A stretch of DNA of 64,000 nt from Carya illinoinensis (GCF_018687715.1 NC_056755.1:35483001-35547000), one strand, 5' to 3'; positions 46,364-57,990 are shown, numbered from the stretch's first letter. Made by a program: numbers and translations. Notes: generated by a model not told the origin, from the letters alone.

Positions 46364-47447
46364 ATAATTATGTTACTATGGAAGATAAAAGGGTGTGGTC
46401 ACATGAAAGGAATGAGATTTTTAGTGTTAAAAGCTGTTATAGAGCCATTCATGATCACCTGGGCACACATTTTCCAGAACCTTCAAATGTGCATAGGCAG
46501 GAACTACTTTGGAAGCGTTTGTGGAAAATGAAGGCTCCGAATAAGATTAAAATTTTTGCATGGCGTGCATGCAAAAATGGGCTGCCTACGGGGACCAATT
46601 TAGTGCATAAACATGTTTTGATAGATGCCACTTGCAACTTGTGTTTAGCAACACCTGAAACTATTTTGCATGCTTTGGTTACTTGTACTCCTTTTCAAGG
46701 CTTCTTTCTTAATTATTTTCCTAGTTTGTGCTTTGATAGCAATAACATAGTTTATAATATGGTTTTGGAACTTTGTGAGAAAAATATGCATGATAAACTT
46801 GTTTTCTTTGCTTTGGCTTGGAGTTTCTAACTTTGATGGAACAAATTTGTGCATGATCAGATATTAATTAGCCCACAACATATTGGATACCATGCTTTAT
46901 CTATGTTGCGAAGTCTCAATCAGGTACAGCGGCAGACAAGGGAAATACGACTTCATTATAAAAGGCATCATCCTGAATCATAATGGTTGAAGTTAAATGT
47001 TGATGGGACCGTTTTTTCTGAGTTGGGGAGGAATGGCGTGGGTGCTACTTTGAGGGATCATTCTGGTAGAGTTCTAATGACTATTAGTAAAGCTAAATTG
47101 GAAATGGATGGTTAAGAAGCTATAGAACTAATGACTATTTTCAGAGTTCTACAATTGTGTGCTACTATGGGTATTCCAGAGCTTATTGTGGAGAGTGATG
47201 TTTATTATGTGTTGAAGCTCTTCAAAATGCCAGTATGCATAGCTCTTTGCTTGGGGGGTTAAATTATAAAATTAAACAGTTGTCCTCCTATTTTGACTGT
47301 TGTAAATTTTTACATGTTTATAGGGAGGGTAATATGGTAGCTGACATGTTGGCTAGGAATGTCTCTAGGGCTGATAATATTGTTTTATGGTGGGATTGTA
47401 TTTCAGACTATATTTTTCAAGCTTTATGGCTTGATGATTGTCTGTAA
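46357..47447 (+). pseudogene. zf-RVT and RNase H-like end of the + strand LINE
   Basis: The open part 46357-46830 holds the zf-RVT domain, with a CNLC...HAL...C pattern. The first codons of that open frame belong to the copia LTR end, so its ATG is not a LINE start. After stops, RNase H motifs appear in shifting frames, ending at 47447 with LWLDDCL and stop. Confidence 0.85.
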
Positions 47448-47482
47448 TTGTTATTTTCTATGATTAATGATATTTTGATTCC

Positions 47483-47484
<2 letters not shown>

Positions 47485-47522
<38 letters not shown>
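47485..47522. repeat. (AG)n microsatellite at a LINE-LINE junction
   Basis: About 19 AG units lie exactly between the end of the + strand LINE and the resumption of the - strand LINE. Confidence 0.9.
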
Positions 47523-47527
<5 letters not shown>

Positions 47528-48713
47528 ACCTTGCCCACATCCCACCATCTTGTGTCACTATCAATAATAGTATCAACTTTTTCATTTGTTTTAGTAATTC
47601 TCACATTGCCTTCTTGCAGCAAGCTTTAATACCCTAGAACTCAACTGTCAGATCATGGTTTTGCAGTTTTACCATCACTAATCACAACTTAGAATAAAAA
47701 AAGACCATTGTGGGAAGTATTTAGCCTTATATATTTTACGAAGCAATGAATTTTCACCCTGCAATATCCTCCACCCTTATTTAGCTAAAAGAGACATATT
47801 AGAAGTATGTAGATCTTTAAAACCCAAACCTCCTTTATCATTTGTTTCACACATCCTCTCTCAACTAGTTTGATGAATCCTCCTCTTAGTTGTTTTTTGA
47901 CTCCACCAAAAGCTTGCCATCATAGCCTTCCGCTCTTTACAAAAATTTACTGAAAATAGAAAACAACTCATTGAATAGGTAGGGATGGAGAGGGGCACAA
48001 CTTTTATCAGAATTTCCTTAACCCCTTGTGAAAGAAGTTATTCTTTTCAGCTCTATAATTTATGACATACTTTCTGCTTAATGTCTGCAAAGACCCTCCT
48101 TTTAGATCTACCAATCATAGCTAGAAGGCCTAGATACTTTTCATGCTATCGAGCATTTGGGATGCCCCACATCTGCAGAATACTTTCCTTCCCTTCTACT
48201 GGAACATTACTAGAAAAAACCATATAACTTTTCTCTTTATTCATCTTCTGCTCAGATGCATTTTCATAGGTATCCAGTAGCTTTTGAATCACTCTATTCT
48301 CCTTAACATTTACCTTACAAAAGATCACACTTTAATGCCCTCTAACTCTCTATCTATCTCAACCTCTTCAATAAAGAAATCAAGCTCTCTTTACATAACA
48401 AAAACAAATAGGGAGAGAGGGGAGCTCCTTGTCTCAAGCTCTTACTAGGAACAATTGATCCTTTTGGCTCACTATTAATCAACACAGAGAAAGTGACAAT
48501 GGTCACACATTTCATAAGTATATCAACCAACTTTTTCTCAAGCCCCAGCTTAGTCATAACATTCTCGAAGAAATGCCATTCAACATGATCATAAGTTTTA
48601 CTCATATCTAATTTAAGAGACATATAGCCTTGTTTACCACTTTTTTTATGCTTCAAATAATGAATTAATTCATAGGCAATAAGAACATTGTCTATGATTA
48701 GACAATTAGGCAC
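47523..48713 (-). pseudogene. ORF2 reverse transcriptase (C-terminal half) of the split LINE
   Basis: Reading down from 48713: NCLIIDNVLIAYELIHYLK, then GYMSLKLDMSKTYDHVEW (first catalytic aspartate), LRQGAPLSPYLFLL, KLLDTYENASEQKMNKEKS and, near 47830-47700, GGLGFKDLHTSN. The FADD segment lies in the gap between open pieces and is not intact. Confidence 0.83.
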
Positions 48714-48824
48714 ATAATTACTTTGAGATTATGAAATTATGTTAAGAAGCACTCTCTTCAATTTATTTGCAATCATCTTTGAGATCACTTACAAATTACA
48801 TTGTATAAGCTAATAGGTCTAAAA

Positions 48825-50360
48825 TCAACAATCCTTAGAGACTTTCTTGTTTGGTATAAGAGTAATAAAAATATGGTTCAAGGCAGTTGGAAACTTACCA
48901 GTTTGCAATACTTTTAATACTGTTGCTATGACTAACCTGCCAAGTACATGACAATATTTATGGAAAAAAAGTGGGGCCATCCCATCTAGACCAGGGGGCT
49001 TTGAAGGGTTCATTTCCTTAAGGGCATCAACAACCTCTCTTTCAGTATAAAGACTAGACAATTCCTCATTCATTGAGCTTGTAACCTTGCTAGTTAAAGT
49101 TTTCCAAAAAATATGTACTACCCCTCTCTCCAATAGCTGAAAACAAGTCTTGAAAAAAATCCAATATAACTATGTCCCTTGCTTCTCCTTCCTTCCAATC
49201 CCCATTTGCATCTTTTAGCTTCTTGATACAATTTCTTCTTCTTCTATGTGAAGCTTTTATTATGAAAGAATCTTGAATTTGGTCACATTCTTTCAGCCAT
49301 AAAGCTTTTGAACGTTGAGTCCACATAATCTCCTCTCTTTCCAGGCATGTTTGTACCTCTGCCCTTGCTAAACAATGTGCCTCTATCAACATAGGTTGGA
49401 TTTGTATTTTAAACATTCTTAAGATTCTGTTTTGTTTTCTTTAGTTGGTTCTAAACCTTGCCAAAAGTAGTGCGATTCCAAATTTCTAATCTCTAGCTAC
49501 AATCTGAGATCCTAGCCATCACTTCTGCCATATCATGTCTTTGAAACCTATGACCCCATGAACTCCCTATAATTTGCTCACAGCCTTTTTCCCAAACCCA
49601 CATGGCTTCAAAATGTCTTGGCCTTTGAATAACACCTCCTTCTAACTCCAACCAAATGGGTAGATGATCAGAATAAGCACTAGAACCATGGGTGACAATT
49701 GCTTGGGAAAAGCAGTCAGTCCAAAGAGAATTTGCAAGGTACCTATCCAATCTTTCACTAACACAATTTTGTCCCTCCTTCCCATTGCACCATGTAAACA
49801 TTGGTCCTTGAAAGCCTAAATCCCTAAGAGCACAATCAGAGATCAAATATCTAAATTCACTTATTTGTTGTTTTGTCCTTTTCCTACCTCCCTCCTTCTC
49901 ATTAGGGTCAATGATTTCATTAAAATCCCTAAACACTACCCATGGCTTCTTTCTTCTACATAAAGACTTAATTAGAGCCCAAGTCAAATATCCACACTTT
50001 GTTTCTGGATGCCCATAAACACCTGTAATATACCAACAATAATATTCATTCTAATTTGAAACTTCAGTTTTAACACAAGCATCAATATGATTTTTGGAAT
50101 AACTAAAAATGGTAATGTTAACATCCTTTTACCAAAATAACACAATACCTCCACCTCATCCTTCATAATCAACAGCTAAACAATTCACAAAGCCAAGTTT
50201 ATACTTACATCTTTCCACCTCTTTAGCTTGCAATCTGGTTTCTTGCAAAAACACAACATCAAACCCTTTTTTTCGTGACTAGGTCTTGAAGAGTGTGAAT
50301 GCCTTGTGGGTTCCCAAGCCCATGAGCATTCCAATTTAGGATTTTCATGGCTTCTAGTAG
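48825..50360 (-). pseudogene. ORF2 endonuclease and RT start of the split LINE
   Basis: From about 50350 the opening of the endonuclease (LNWNAHGLGNPQGIHTLQDL, in a frame different from the longest local ORF) is visible. At 49987-49493 the frame shows FRDFNEI, MFTWCNG, RLDRYLANSLW and SDHLPIWLEL with the catalytic SDH. At 49416-48825 the linker (SKALWLKECDQ) leads to the RT start (LKEMNPSKPPGLDGM). Frame breaks occur between these pieces. Confidence 0.85.
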
Positions 50361-50499
50361 GGTTGTTGAACAACCTCCCTTGATATCCTTTGTTGCTTCT
50401 CATTGTGATCCCCATCAAAATTTCTCTCTACCTGCTGCTTCTCACTCATTAAGCTTCGGCAAGTTGGGCTCTACTAGGCTCTTTCCCGAATCATTAAAA

Positions 50500-51644
50500 G
50501 TCTTCTAGGCTATGGGCTCGTCATGAGCTTTCTATTCATTTGCTGGGCAAGTAAGCCCATCAGTCTATATCATTGTCTCCAGAAGCTCCTCCCTTCCTAC
50601 CTCAATATCTGCTAGACCATGTGTTATGTTTGTTTCCTTATTATTAAGGGAATCAGATTGAACCTCCCTATAATTTGGGCCAACTATTGACATCAACTTC
50701 ATTTTCACCTCTTTCATCCCCGCCTCCCCTTTAAAACTTTGTCCAGCATTTTGAGTAACTTCCCCTTTAATATCTCCCACCATTTTCAGAGATCGGGATC
50801 TTGTAATGGAAGCTTCGTCCTCATTGTTCGTCGTCGTCACTAGAACTGCCACCGAAGAAGAGTGGCCACCACCACCATCATTACCAGTACTCTTATTACA
50901 CCAGAACCCCCCTAGCAAAAATACTTCCAATTGCCCTCAGCCATACTCCATACGGGAAACCCTTTTTTCCAATGTTATCTTTCACTTGCATCCATAATTC
51001 ACACTCCTTATGTCCGTGACCCAACAACCCACAACAGTAGCAAAAATTTGGTAGCCACTCATAAGAAAACCAAATCCAACTCGATATCCCATTACCAAAA
51101 TTTATCATTTTCCCTCTAAGTAGTGGCTTTGTAACATCAATAGCAACTCTTAGTCGCATGAACTCTCCCCATGCCATTTCACCATTCTCAATATCCACTT
51201 CCTGTACCCTTCCAATGATGTTCCCTATCAAGTTCCCAATATACTCATTTCATGCACCAAGTAGTAGTTTCGAGCCTCAGTAAGGCGTATCTGATGAATC
51301 GGTTGATTCCCCATCTACCTCTTTAAGCAATGCCAATTGTTTGTCAAAAGACCATGAACCTTCACGGATCACACGTTCCTTGTCTCGAATATCTTCAAAC
51401 TCAATCAACATTAACGTAGAACTCAATTCTCGAAACCTAATATGCTTGACTGGTATCCAATTCCTTTTCATTGTTTGTTTGAATGCATCTCGATTATAAT
51501 TTCAACCCGTCAACACTTGGTAATCAGGTAATGACCCCCACGAATGTATCTATCTTCCAGTTTATGAGTCTCCACTTGGATCGCCTCTTGTTCCTGATCT
51601 ATAAGGGATAACTATTTATAGAACTCCTCCAGATTATCCTCCAT
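50500..51644 (-). pseudogene. LINE ORF1 (DUF4283 / zinc knuckle, Gag-like)
   Basis: The start ATG is taken at 51644 (MEDNLEEFY). The DUF4283-like domain includes LMLIEFEDIRDKERVIREGS (51471-51277) and AWGEFMRLRVAIDVTKPL (51231-50896), followed by a CCHC knuckle in YEWLPNFCYCCGLLGHGHKE. A low-complexity Ser/Lys-rich tail continues to about 50565. ORF1 proteins bind the element RNA. At least two stops interrupt this copy. Confidence 0.83.
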
Positions 51645-53125
51645 TACGATAATAGTAGGTTCACAGATAAGACTACAAACTCACACCCTGCACAAAGACA
51701 GGAAGAAAACCTCTACTCGAGAGAGAGGACCTCCATTGTACGTTGTAATCCCTTCCATGCCCATCTCAACTTATTCAGGATGGGTCGCGACATAGACTAT
51801 TTTAATATTTATGCTATTTTAAATCTCCATTAAATAGACTTTTGAGAAAAGTGAAAACTAAAAACCTTATTGTAAAAGCCTAAATGCCAAACAGAAATTT
51901 GTCGTCCATTTGTTTTTTTTTCTATATATAATGGTTTGAGATTTGTAATTCCATGACATGGTTTTGAAATCATTAATAAATCGTGGACCTTTTCATTTGC
52001 AACAAGAAAGAATGCTTTAAGAGCAATCAACAAAATCAATCGAAAAATGTCTTGGTAATAAATGATTATGCTGTTTTTAATTCATATAAATTGATGAATT
52101 GCCTCTATATAATCAATTAAATAGCATAATCATGCACGACATGATTTCTTTATATAATAATAAATAAATCTATTATCCTGATCACTCATTTCATCTTTGC
52201 CATTTTCACTTGGGAGTACAGATCATATGGCCGCATGCATGGATTGAATGGTAACTTTAAATATCAAAATAATCTACAACTTACCTAGAATTTCGTAAAT
52301 TAGTTTGGTTAACAATTAAATTAACAAAAGAATTACCATTTTACCAGTAACTAAATATAATTAGTAGGAGTAATTATATCAAGTTAATTCCTAGGTAAAT
52401 GATGATGAAATCGTGAGTATGCATGCAAACAAATTAATAAACATGTGCATCCATGTTTATCTACACATAAATTAAATGAAGTGAAATAAAATCAAAGGAA
52501 CAATAATAGATAAGAAAAATGTTTTACTTACTACAAATTTTAGCACAAAAGTGTTACAATTTTTTTTAATTTTTATAAGCAAATTTTTTCATTTATAAGC
52601 AAAAATACAACAGGTGTGATTGGAGAGAGACCCCTACAATCGTCCCAAAGTTTCTAAACCTATGTGCCAAACCGTTAAAGATTAAAAGAAGTGTAAAACG
52701 AAAATATAGAAAAGAAAAATTGGGACTGGCCTTATTTATTTTCATAAAATTTTTTATCTCCTCTCATCTAATTATTATAATTTGTCGAAATTTTCATACA
52801 ACATATTACATGAATATGTTTATAAAATAAAAGACTAACTATGAAGGTAGTTTTTGTTGGCAGTTTTAAAATAAATCTGTCCAAGATTCTCACCGCATCG
52901 GTGAGAGCATATCGAGGATGAAGTTGAAGAAGATCTTCCTCTCGCTTCGCATACATTTAAGGAATATTTAAATCTGCTTCGAAATGTGGGGCCCACACAC
53001 TAAATGTGAAAATCGTCGATGATCAGATTTTGAACATCTAAGATCCAACAAAGTTGATAGAGTGGCTCAGACCGGTTTTTTGTTTTTTGTTTCCTTCTTA
53101 TTTTTTTTAATTAAGAGAGGTAGAT

Positions 53126-53130
<5 letters not shown>

Positions 53131-53198
<68 letters not shown>
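53131..53198. repeat. (GA)n microsatellite
   Basis: About 34 uninterrupted AG units, the longest dinucleotide tract of this type in the window. Confidence 0.95.
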
Positions 53199-53201
<3 letters not shown>

Positions 53202-53667
53202 GTGTTTTAAAGAGAGAATTAAGTAGTGTAGAACATGTTCGGTTTCCATATTCTTACATGATTAATTTCTTTGTTATGTATCTTTTGTTTTTGAAATCTT
53301 CTATATAGAATTTGCCCTTGTTTTCATAATTTATAGCTTGAAGTACACACTCCTCTGTCAAATTCTGTTTTTCATTTCACTCTTTTTTGTGAAGTAATTA
53401 TTATTTATAAAAGGAGTCAATGCAAGATATTCAGCGAAAGTAATCTGCTCAACAGTCTTATGGACAAAAAGATATTTGTCGGCGAAAACACACACAAACA
53501 CAATGATGGGTAATTTGCATGTTTATTAATGTTCTTGCTTTTAATTTTTAGCTAACATATTATATCAACAATTAATTAATACATATCCTATTCTTTTGCA
53601 ATTAATCATGTAATCTTCCAAACTTTCATAAAATTATAATTAGCGTCTATAAATTTTTAAAGAAATG

Positions 53668-53825
53668 ATAGTTACAGTCGTAAGTATGCAAATACCATGT
53701 AATCATTTTGAAAAAAAAAAGAATAAATATAAAATTTAAATGAAAAGAAATTAATTTTTTAATAATAAATCTCATTTATTTTCAAAATGACTGTATAGTA
53801 CTTACACATTCCACGACTATATATA
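53668..53825. repeat. Fold-back (hairpin) MITE
   Basis: Left arm from acagtcgtaagtatgcaaat to cattttgaaaa; right arm from tttattttcaaaatgactgt to ccacgactat. The arms are imperfect reverse complements of about 50 bp around an AT-rich loop. No coding capacity. Confidence 0.6.
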
Positions 53826-55248
53826 ATATTACTCAAAATTTTATTACAAAACTTTCATAAAATTTCAGAATAAATGAATATGAGGATATGTATTTATGCC
53901 GCATGCAGGAGACAAAGATGATGGAAACAGTTTTAAGCTATGTAGGGTCCATTGCCTGATTAGTAATCTAATGCTATGTACCTTCATTAGTATGCCTTTA
54001 TAGAAAATTAATAGGGAGTTAATCAAAGAGATTTCAATTTTAATGGCTTAGAACTAGAGATCGATAATAGATTAGTTACAGGAAAATTGAATTCATTTGT
54101 AAAACCCATTAATGTTATATATATATGATCTCTTACATGCAGGTGTTCTTGACAAATAATTTACACGAAAAAAAAAAATAATTTTATAATTGTGGATGTC
54201 GATACTCTTTTTTAAAAGAAATACGTAGTATTTATAAAAATCATAATTATTTTTAATATTACTTGTTAAAAAATTAATTTTTTTTTTAAATTTAGATTCA
54301 TCTTTTTTTTTTTTTTTACTACGAGACTTTCTTAATAATTATAAATATCATTTTTTATAACTCTCTTATAAAAAAAAAGTAATTAATTTAAAAGAGGAAA
54401 AAAACAAACAGAAAAAGAAGCAATCATGGCCATCGATCTGCAGTGATCTGTCCCTTCATCATTATACAGCTCTTGATTGCTCAAAAGAATGTAATGTATA
54501 AACGTGAACGCAAAACCATCATCTAATCAAGCTACTTTTGAAGGGCATGCAGGAGATTTCAAAGATGGGCCTACATATATAGTGGTAGCTCTATAATTTT
54601 CATGTACTGTGCACGACATGAACGAATTAACTCGTGTAGGTTGGCAATTTATTCAGACGGGATTTTGAAAAATTATATTTAGAAAAAATATATATAATTT
54701 TGAAAATTCCTTTTAATTAGTAAAATTATAAATTTTCTTTTCTTAATTGAAAATTATATATATATTCCTGTTATTTATGGGGCATATATATATCATTACA
54801 AGAAAACTATTTAACTGTGACAAGTTATATTTTATAAAAATAATTATTTTTTATTAAAATAAATATATTTTAATCGTAAATAGTTATTCGTGTTGCATAT
54901 TAATCCATTAGAAATTGTGATTTATTTTTTAGTGATATGATCATTTGGCGTGAACCTTTTTTGCTTGAATAAATAAATTAAAATATTGATTTTTTTTTTT
55001 TCATTTAAATGAGGCCAAACGGGGAGGAAAAGTACTGTACATGAGAATCATAATGCAATATATTGCACCTATATTCGAGATGTGTTAATAATTTTTGGTG
55101 CTTCGGCCTGAAGCTTCGTAGATATTTATTAATTTTAATAAGGTTTTATATATAAATTCTGATTAATTACAAGGGGGTGGTGGTGGTCCATCAAGTACAC
55201 CGCTCATTTGCCTTGCTTATCAAGCAATCTGCTAATGCCATGCTCTCC

Positions 55249-55280
<32 letters not shown>

Positions 55281-56382
55281 TCTCTAGCTCTCTGATCTGA
55301 TCTCATGCAGCAGCTAGCATTCATGGCAAAAGCATAATCATCAGCACTCCAGCTCGAAATCCATGTGAGCTCACTCCTAGCTACCTCCAATATCCCTTTT
55401 CCCTTAGAATAATTTTTACCTCTTTTCTGTCGTTCCTCACGTATATATAGTTGATGAAGATTTTCTCTTTATTTTACTACTCCTAATTAATATTATCTGT
55501 TAGGCAAAATTATTATGAGATTGACTACAATTCTCCTACCTCCTCGATCGTTTCGGGTTGTCTTTTTTCTTTTTTTTTTCCTTATATATTTGTTAGAATA
55601 TAAGTTCATCGATCATATCCCCCTTTGACCTGCATGAAAGTTGTGGCCAATGATTATTTCTTCTTATATTAGTTGTAAATATATGTGATAAATGCTCACT
55701 AGGTATATATAATAACTTCATTTATTAAAATGAAGAGTACTGTAAGTAACTAAATTTCATGTCATGAGGCATTTATATGATTATCAATAAAACTTTAGAA
55801 AGGTACCATTAATGTTAGTTTTGATTATAAGTATATAGAATTATATATAATTATTATTTTTTATATTGTAAGCTTAATTTGATGATCATATATTATATTT
55901 TATATATATATATATATTAAAAAAACTTGGAGTGGATGATCATGTGGTTTTATAGCACTACTAGTTATTTAATAAATATGATGTTCTCGATCGATATATA
56001 GTTGGTGATGTGGTTTCAAAAGAGCAAAATTCTATGCCTTGATATCATTAATAATATTTTTACTTTTACAAATAGAATTAGAAATTTAATTGCATATATA
56101 TATATATATTTTATTTCCTAGATTTAAATTACCTGAAATGGGATATATAGTTGATGGATGCGTGGCTTTTGATCAAGAGCAAAACTCAATTATTTGAAAA
56201 TAAAATCATATATTAATGAAGAGCATTTTCCATAGTATTTAGATGTCCAACTAAATTATTAAACATAATATATTGTCTAGAACAAAACATGGGAGTACTG
56301 ACGGAGAAGTAGATTAGTAGCACAGTGGAGGAGAAGAGAGGTGAAATATTTAGGGTTAGATCAATGAAAATGTATAAAATTT

Positions 56383-56520
56383 TATATACAGTCATTTTTA
56401 CGTACTCTTTGTATACTCTATTAATGTAATTGTCTGTGTTATTTTTTAATATAAAATAATTATTTTAATCAATCAGATTAATAGAATATGTAAAGAGTAC
56501 ATAAAAATAATTATATGCAG
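56383..56520. repeat. Fold-back (hairpin) MITE
   Basis: Left arm tatatacagtcatttttacg...tactctattaatgtaatt; right arm aatcagattaatagaatatg...aaaaataattatatgcag. The arms are imperfect reverse complements of about 48 bp separated by an AT-rich loop. The terminal acagtcattttt resembles part of the 53668-53825 element, so the two may be related. Confidence 0.62.
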
Positions 56521-56864
56521 AACAACTCATGAAATTAATATATTTATAAATGGTTAGTTGTGCGATTAAAACATCGACAAAAATATAAAAAATGTCACAA
56601 TTGTGGTAGTATTTCTTTTCTAGCACAGTGCCAATAGTCAAAATCATCTACAAATGGCAGCGTTTTGTTGCTTGCCTCAAATAATTTTGGTGAAAATACT
56701 AAATCACCGCCCCTTTTTTTATCCTAGCGAATAAAAAAATTACAGCTCCAATTTTTTTAAATTCGTTGTAAATTTTTTGATAGCAAAAGATTATATATGT
56801 TGTAAAATGGATGATGTAGTACTTTCATTGCAAACTAATTGTTATTTTTAAACTAAGTAGATTA

Positions 56865-56945
56865 TGGTCTGATGGCATATGGTCCAGTTCTTGATCAAAT
56901 TAAAAATTTGGATTCGAAACCTTTTACCTTTTTTTATAAAAAAAA
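56865..56945 (+). mobile_element. tRNA-derived SINE (candidate, fragment)
   Basis: A-box-like tggtctgatggcatatggt (56865-56883) and B-box-like ggattcgaaacc (56910-56921) at tRNA spacing, followed by a T/A-rich tail. Similar in build to 10045-10155 and probably a related SINE. Confidence 0.45.
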
Positions 56946-57220
56946 AATAAAAAGTTATTTTTAAGAATAATATAATGTAATTTCGTGAGAGTAAAGGAAT
57001 GTAGTTTAAAAATTATAGAAATAGTAATAATATATATAGAAAAATTAAATAGAGAGATAGATTGTTTAGTAGATATAAGCAAAATGCAGATAGGGTTGCT
57101 CTTACTTTTGAGTGCGTGCCTTAGTAACAGCTGTGTAGGCCGTTTTCTTAATTGCCTTTTGCTTTTGTAGTCAAGGCTCAAACAAAGGCGTGGAAGAACC
57201 ACTCGTGCTTTAGGAAAACC

Positions 57221-57232
57221 AACCGGCCGGTT
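57221..57232. promoter_or_regulatory. Perfect 12-bp palindrome upstream of NAC075
   Basis: aaccggccggtt lies about 850 bp before the NAC start codon, just ahead of CT-rich leader-like sequence. A perfect GC-core palindrome in AT-rich DNA may bind a dimeric factor. No specific factor is claimed. Confidence 0.35.
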
Positions 57233-57477
57233 TTTTCTCTCTCTCTCTCTTCTCTCTCTAAACCGCCTACATGCGCCTCTTAAATGGGCAAAGGCTTAAA
57301 GGTGCCAAGGAGGTTTTGAGGGCATCTTTTCTTCTCTTTCCTTTTTTCTCTTCTCTCACTCTATCTCTCACTGGTTTCAGTTAAAGTAGCTAGCTAGGGA
57401 GGGAATTCTGGTGTTTTTTGTGGTTAAAGCAGGTTTATAGCTCAATCCTACTGTGACAGTTTCCTCTTTTCCTCCCC

Positions 57478-57482
57478 TTCTT

Positions 57483-57512
<30 letters not shown>
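57478..57512. repeat. (TTC)n microsatellite in the NAC075 leader region
   Basis: About 11 TTC units in pyrimidine-rich sequence that probably belongs to the 5' UTR. Confidence 0.85.
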
Positions 57513-57513
<1 letters not shown>

Positions 57514-57951
57514 TTGATATTTTTTCTGAATTTATTCCTTTTTTTTTTTCTCCTGTCCTCTTATTCTTCCTTATCAGTTTTACCATGGAGAATATACCCA
57601 TATTCCTATTCTGGGCATATTTCTCATCTTGGTTTGCTGAGTTTCTTCATGTAAATTGAAATTTGCCTGGCATGTTTCACATACATGCTCAAGAACATGT
57701 ATTCAATCTCTCTCCTTTTCACTGTTATTATCTATTCCAGCGTTTCTTTGTTTGTTATATTCTTCATCTTATCTGAAAACTACTGAACCAGAATTAGTTC
57801 GAGGTTCATGTCTAGGACTAGGATACTTACCTTTGGAAACCATAGCCAAAGTGGTTCATACCTTTGTTATTATCTATTTACTCTTTCCCTTTTATAGATC
57901 TCAATCAAATCTTTTGATTTCTCCTATATAGATAGAGAGCAAAGCTGGGAT

Positions 57952-57990
57952 ATGAATAGTGATCATCTGCCGCCATGCATACGGGGATGA
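57952..57990 (+). promoter_or_regulatory. Upstream ORF 1 in the NAC075 leader
   Basis: A 12-codon ORF (MNSDHLPPCIRG) ends 81 bp before the main ATG and overlaps the next uORF in another frame. It would be translated only if this part is in the mature mRNA, which is likely given its closeness to the start codon. Confidence 0.45.

Larger units (their letters stand above)
38608..47484 (+). mobile_element. 5'-truncated LINE (L1-type), split by a copia element
   Basis: LINE sequence occupies 38608-39140 and 46364-47484 on the + strand. The first part encodes the end of RT (GGMGFKDLKSFNLALLAKQ, WRLLQDEDSLLHR, LKAKYFP). The second part starts in the next expected segment (EDKRVWSHERNEIFSVKSCY), continues through zf-RVT (KAPNKIKIFAWRACKNGLPT, CNLCLATPETILHAL) and ends with RNase H (LNVDGTVF, VESDVYYVL, LARNVS) and the WWD...ALWLDDCL tail. 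The 3' end runs into (AG)n rather than a plain poly(A). Its boundaries inside the minus-strand LINE are approximate (about 38600-38640 on the left). Confidence 0.87.
37510..51740 (-). mobile_element. Near full-length LINE (L1-type), split by a nested insertion
   Basis: The element occupies 51740-47523 and 38607-37510 on the minus strand, with 8.9 kb of foreign DNA between. Reading downwards, ORF1 starts at 51644 with a DUF4283-like domain and a CCHC knuckle. ORF2 follows with endonuclease, RT, the GGLGFKDLHTSNMSLLAK block, the SDTRWWDVGKVRT block ending at 47523, and then (below 38607) KIIISPYAQPDRWTWAYEMS, the zf-RVT region and RNase H. The protein order across the gap is continuous for a LINE, which shows the two parts are one element. 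The 3' end lies near 37510. Stops are common, so it is inactive. No target duplication is confirmed. Confidence 0.88.
51745..57200. other. Long intergenic region upstream of NAC075
   Basis: No gene is supported in about 5.4 kb of very AT-rich DNA. It contains a (GA)n tract, two fold-back repeats, a SINE-like sequence and T/A runs. A pyrimidine-rich block at 55240-55300, followed by ctctgatctgatctcatgcag, resembles leader sequence and could belong to an upstream non-coding exon or a separate transcript, but nothing decides this. Confidence 0.5.

Noticed and set aside
50806..51119. Plus-strand ORFs of about 62 codons
   Set aside because: Antisense shadows of LINE ORF1.
53131..53198. Regular repeat array that might suggest CRISPR or satellite
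   Set aside because: It is a plain dinucleotide microsatellite without spacers; the genome is eukaryotic.
55240..55400. Possible microRNA precursor or upstream exon of NAC075
   Set aside because: No extended hairpin was found and no known mature microRNA sequence was recognised; the CT-rich block alone is not enough.
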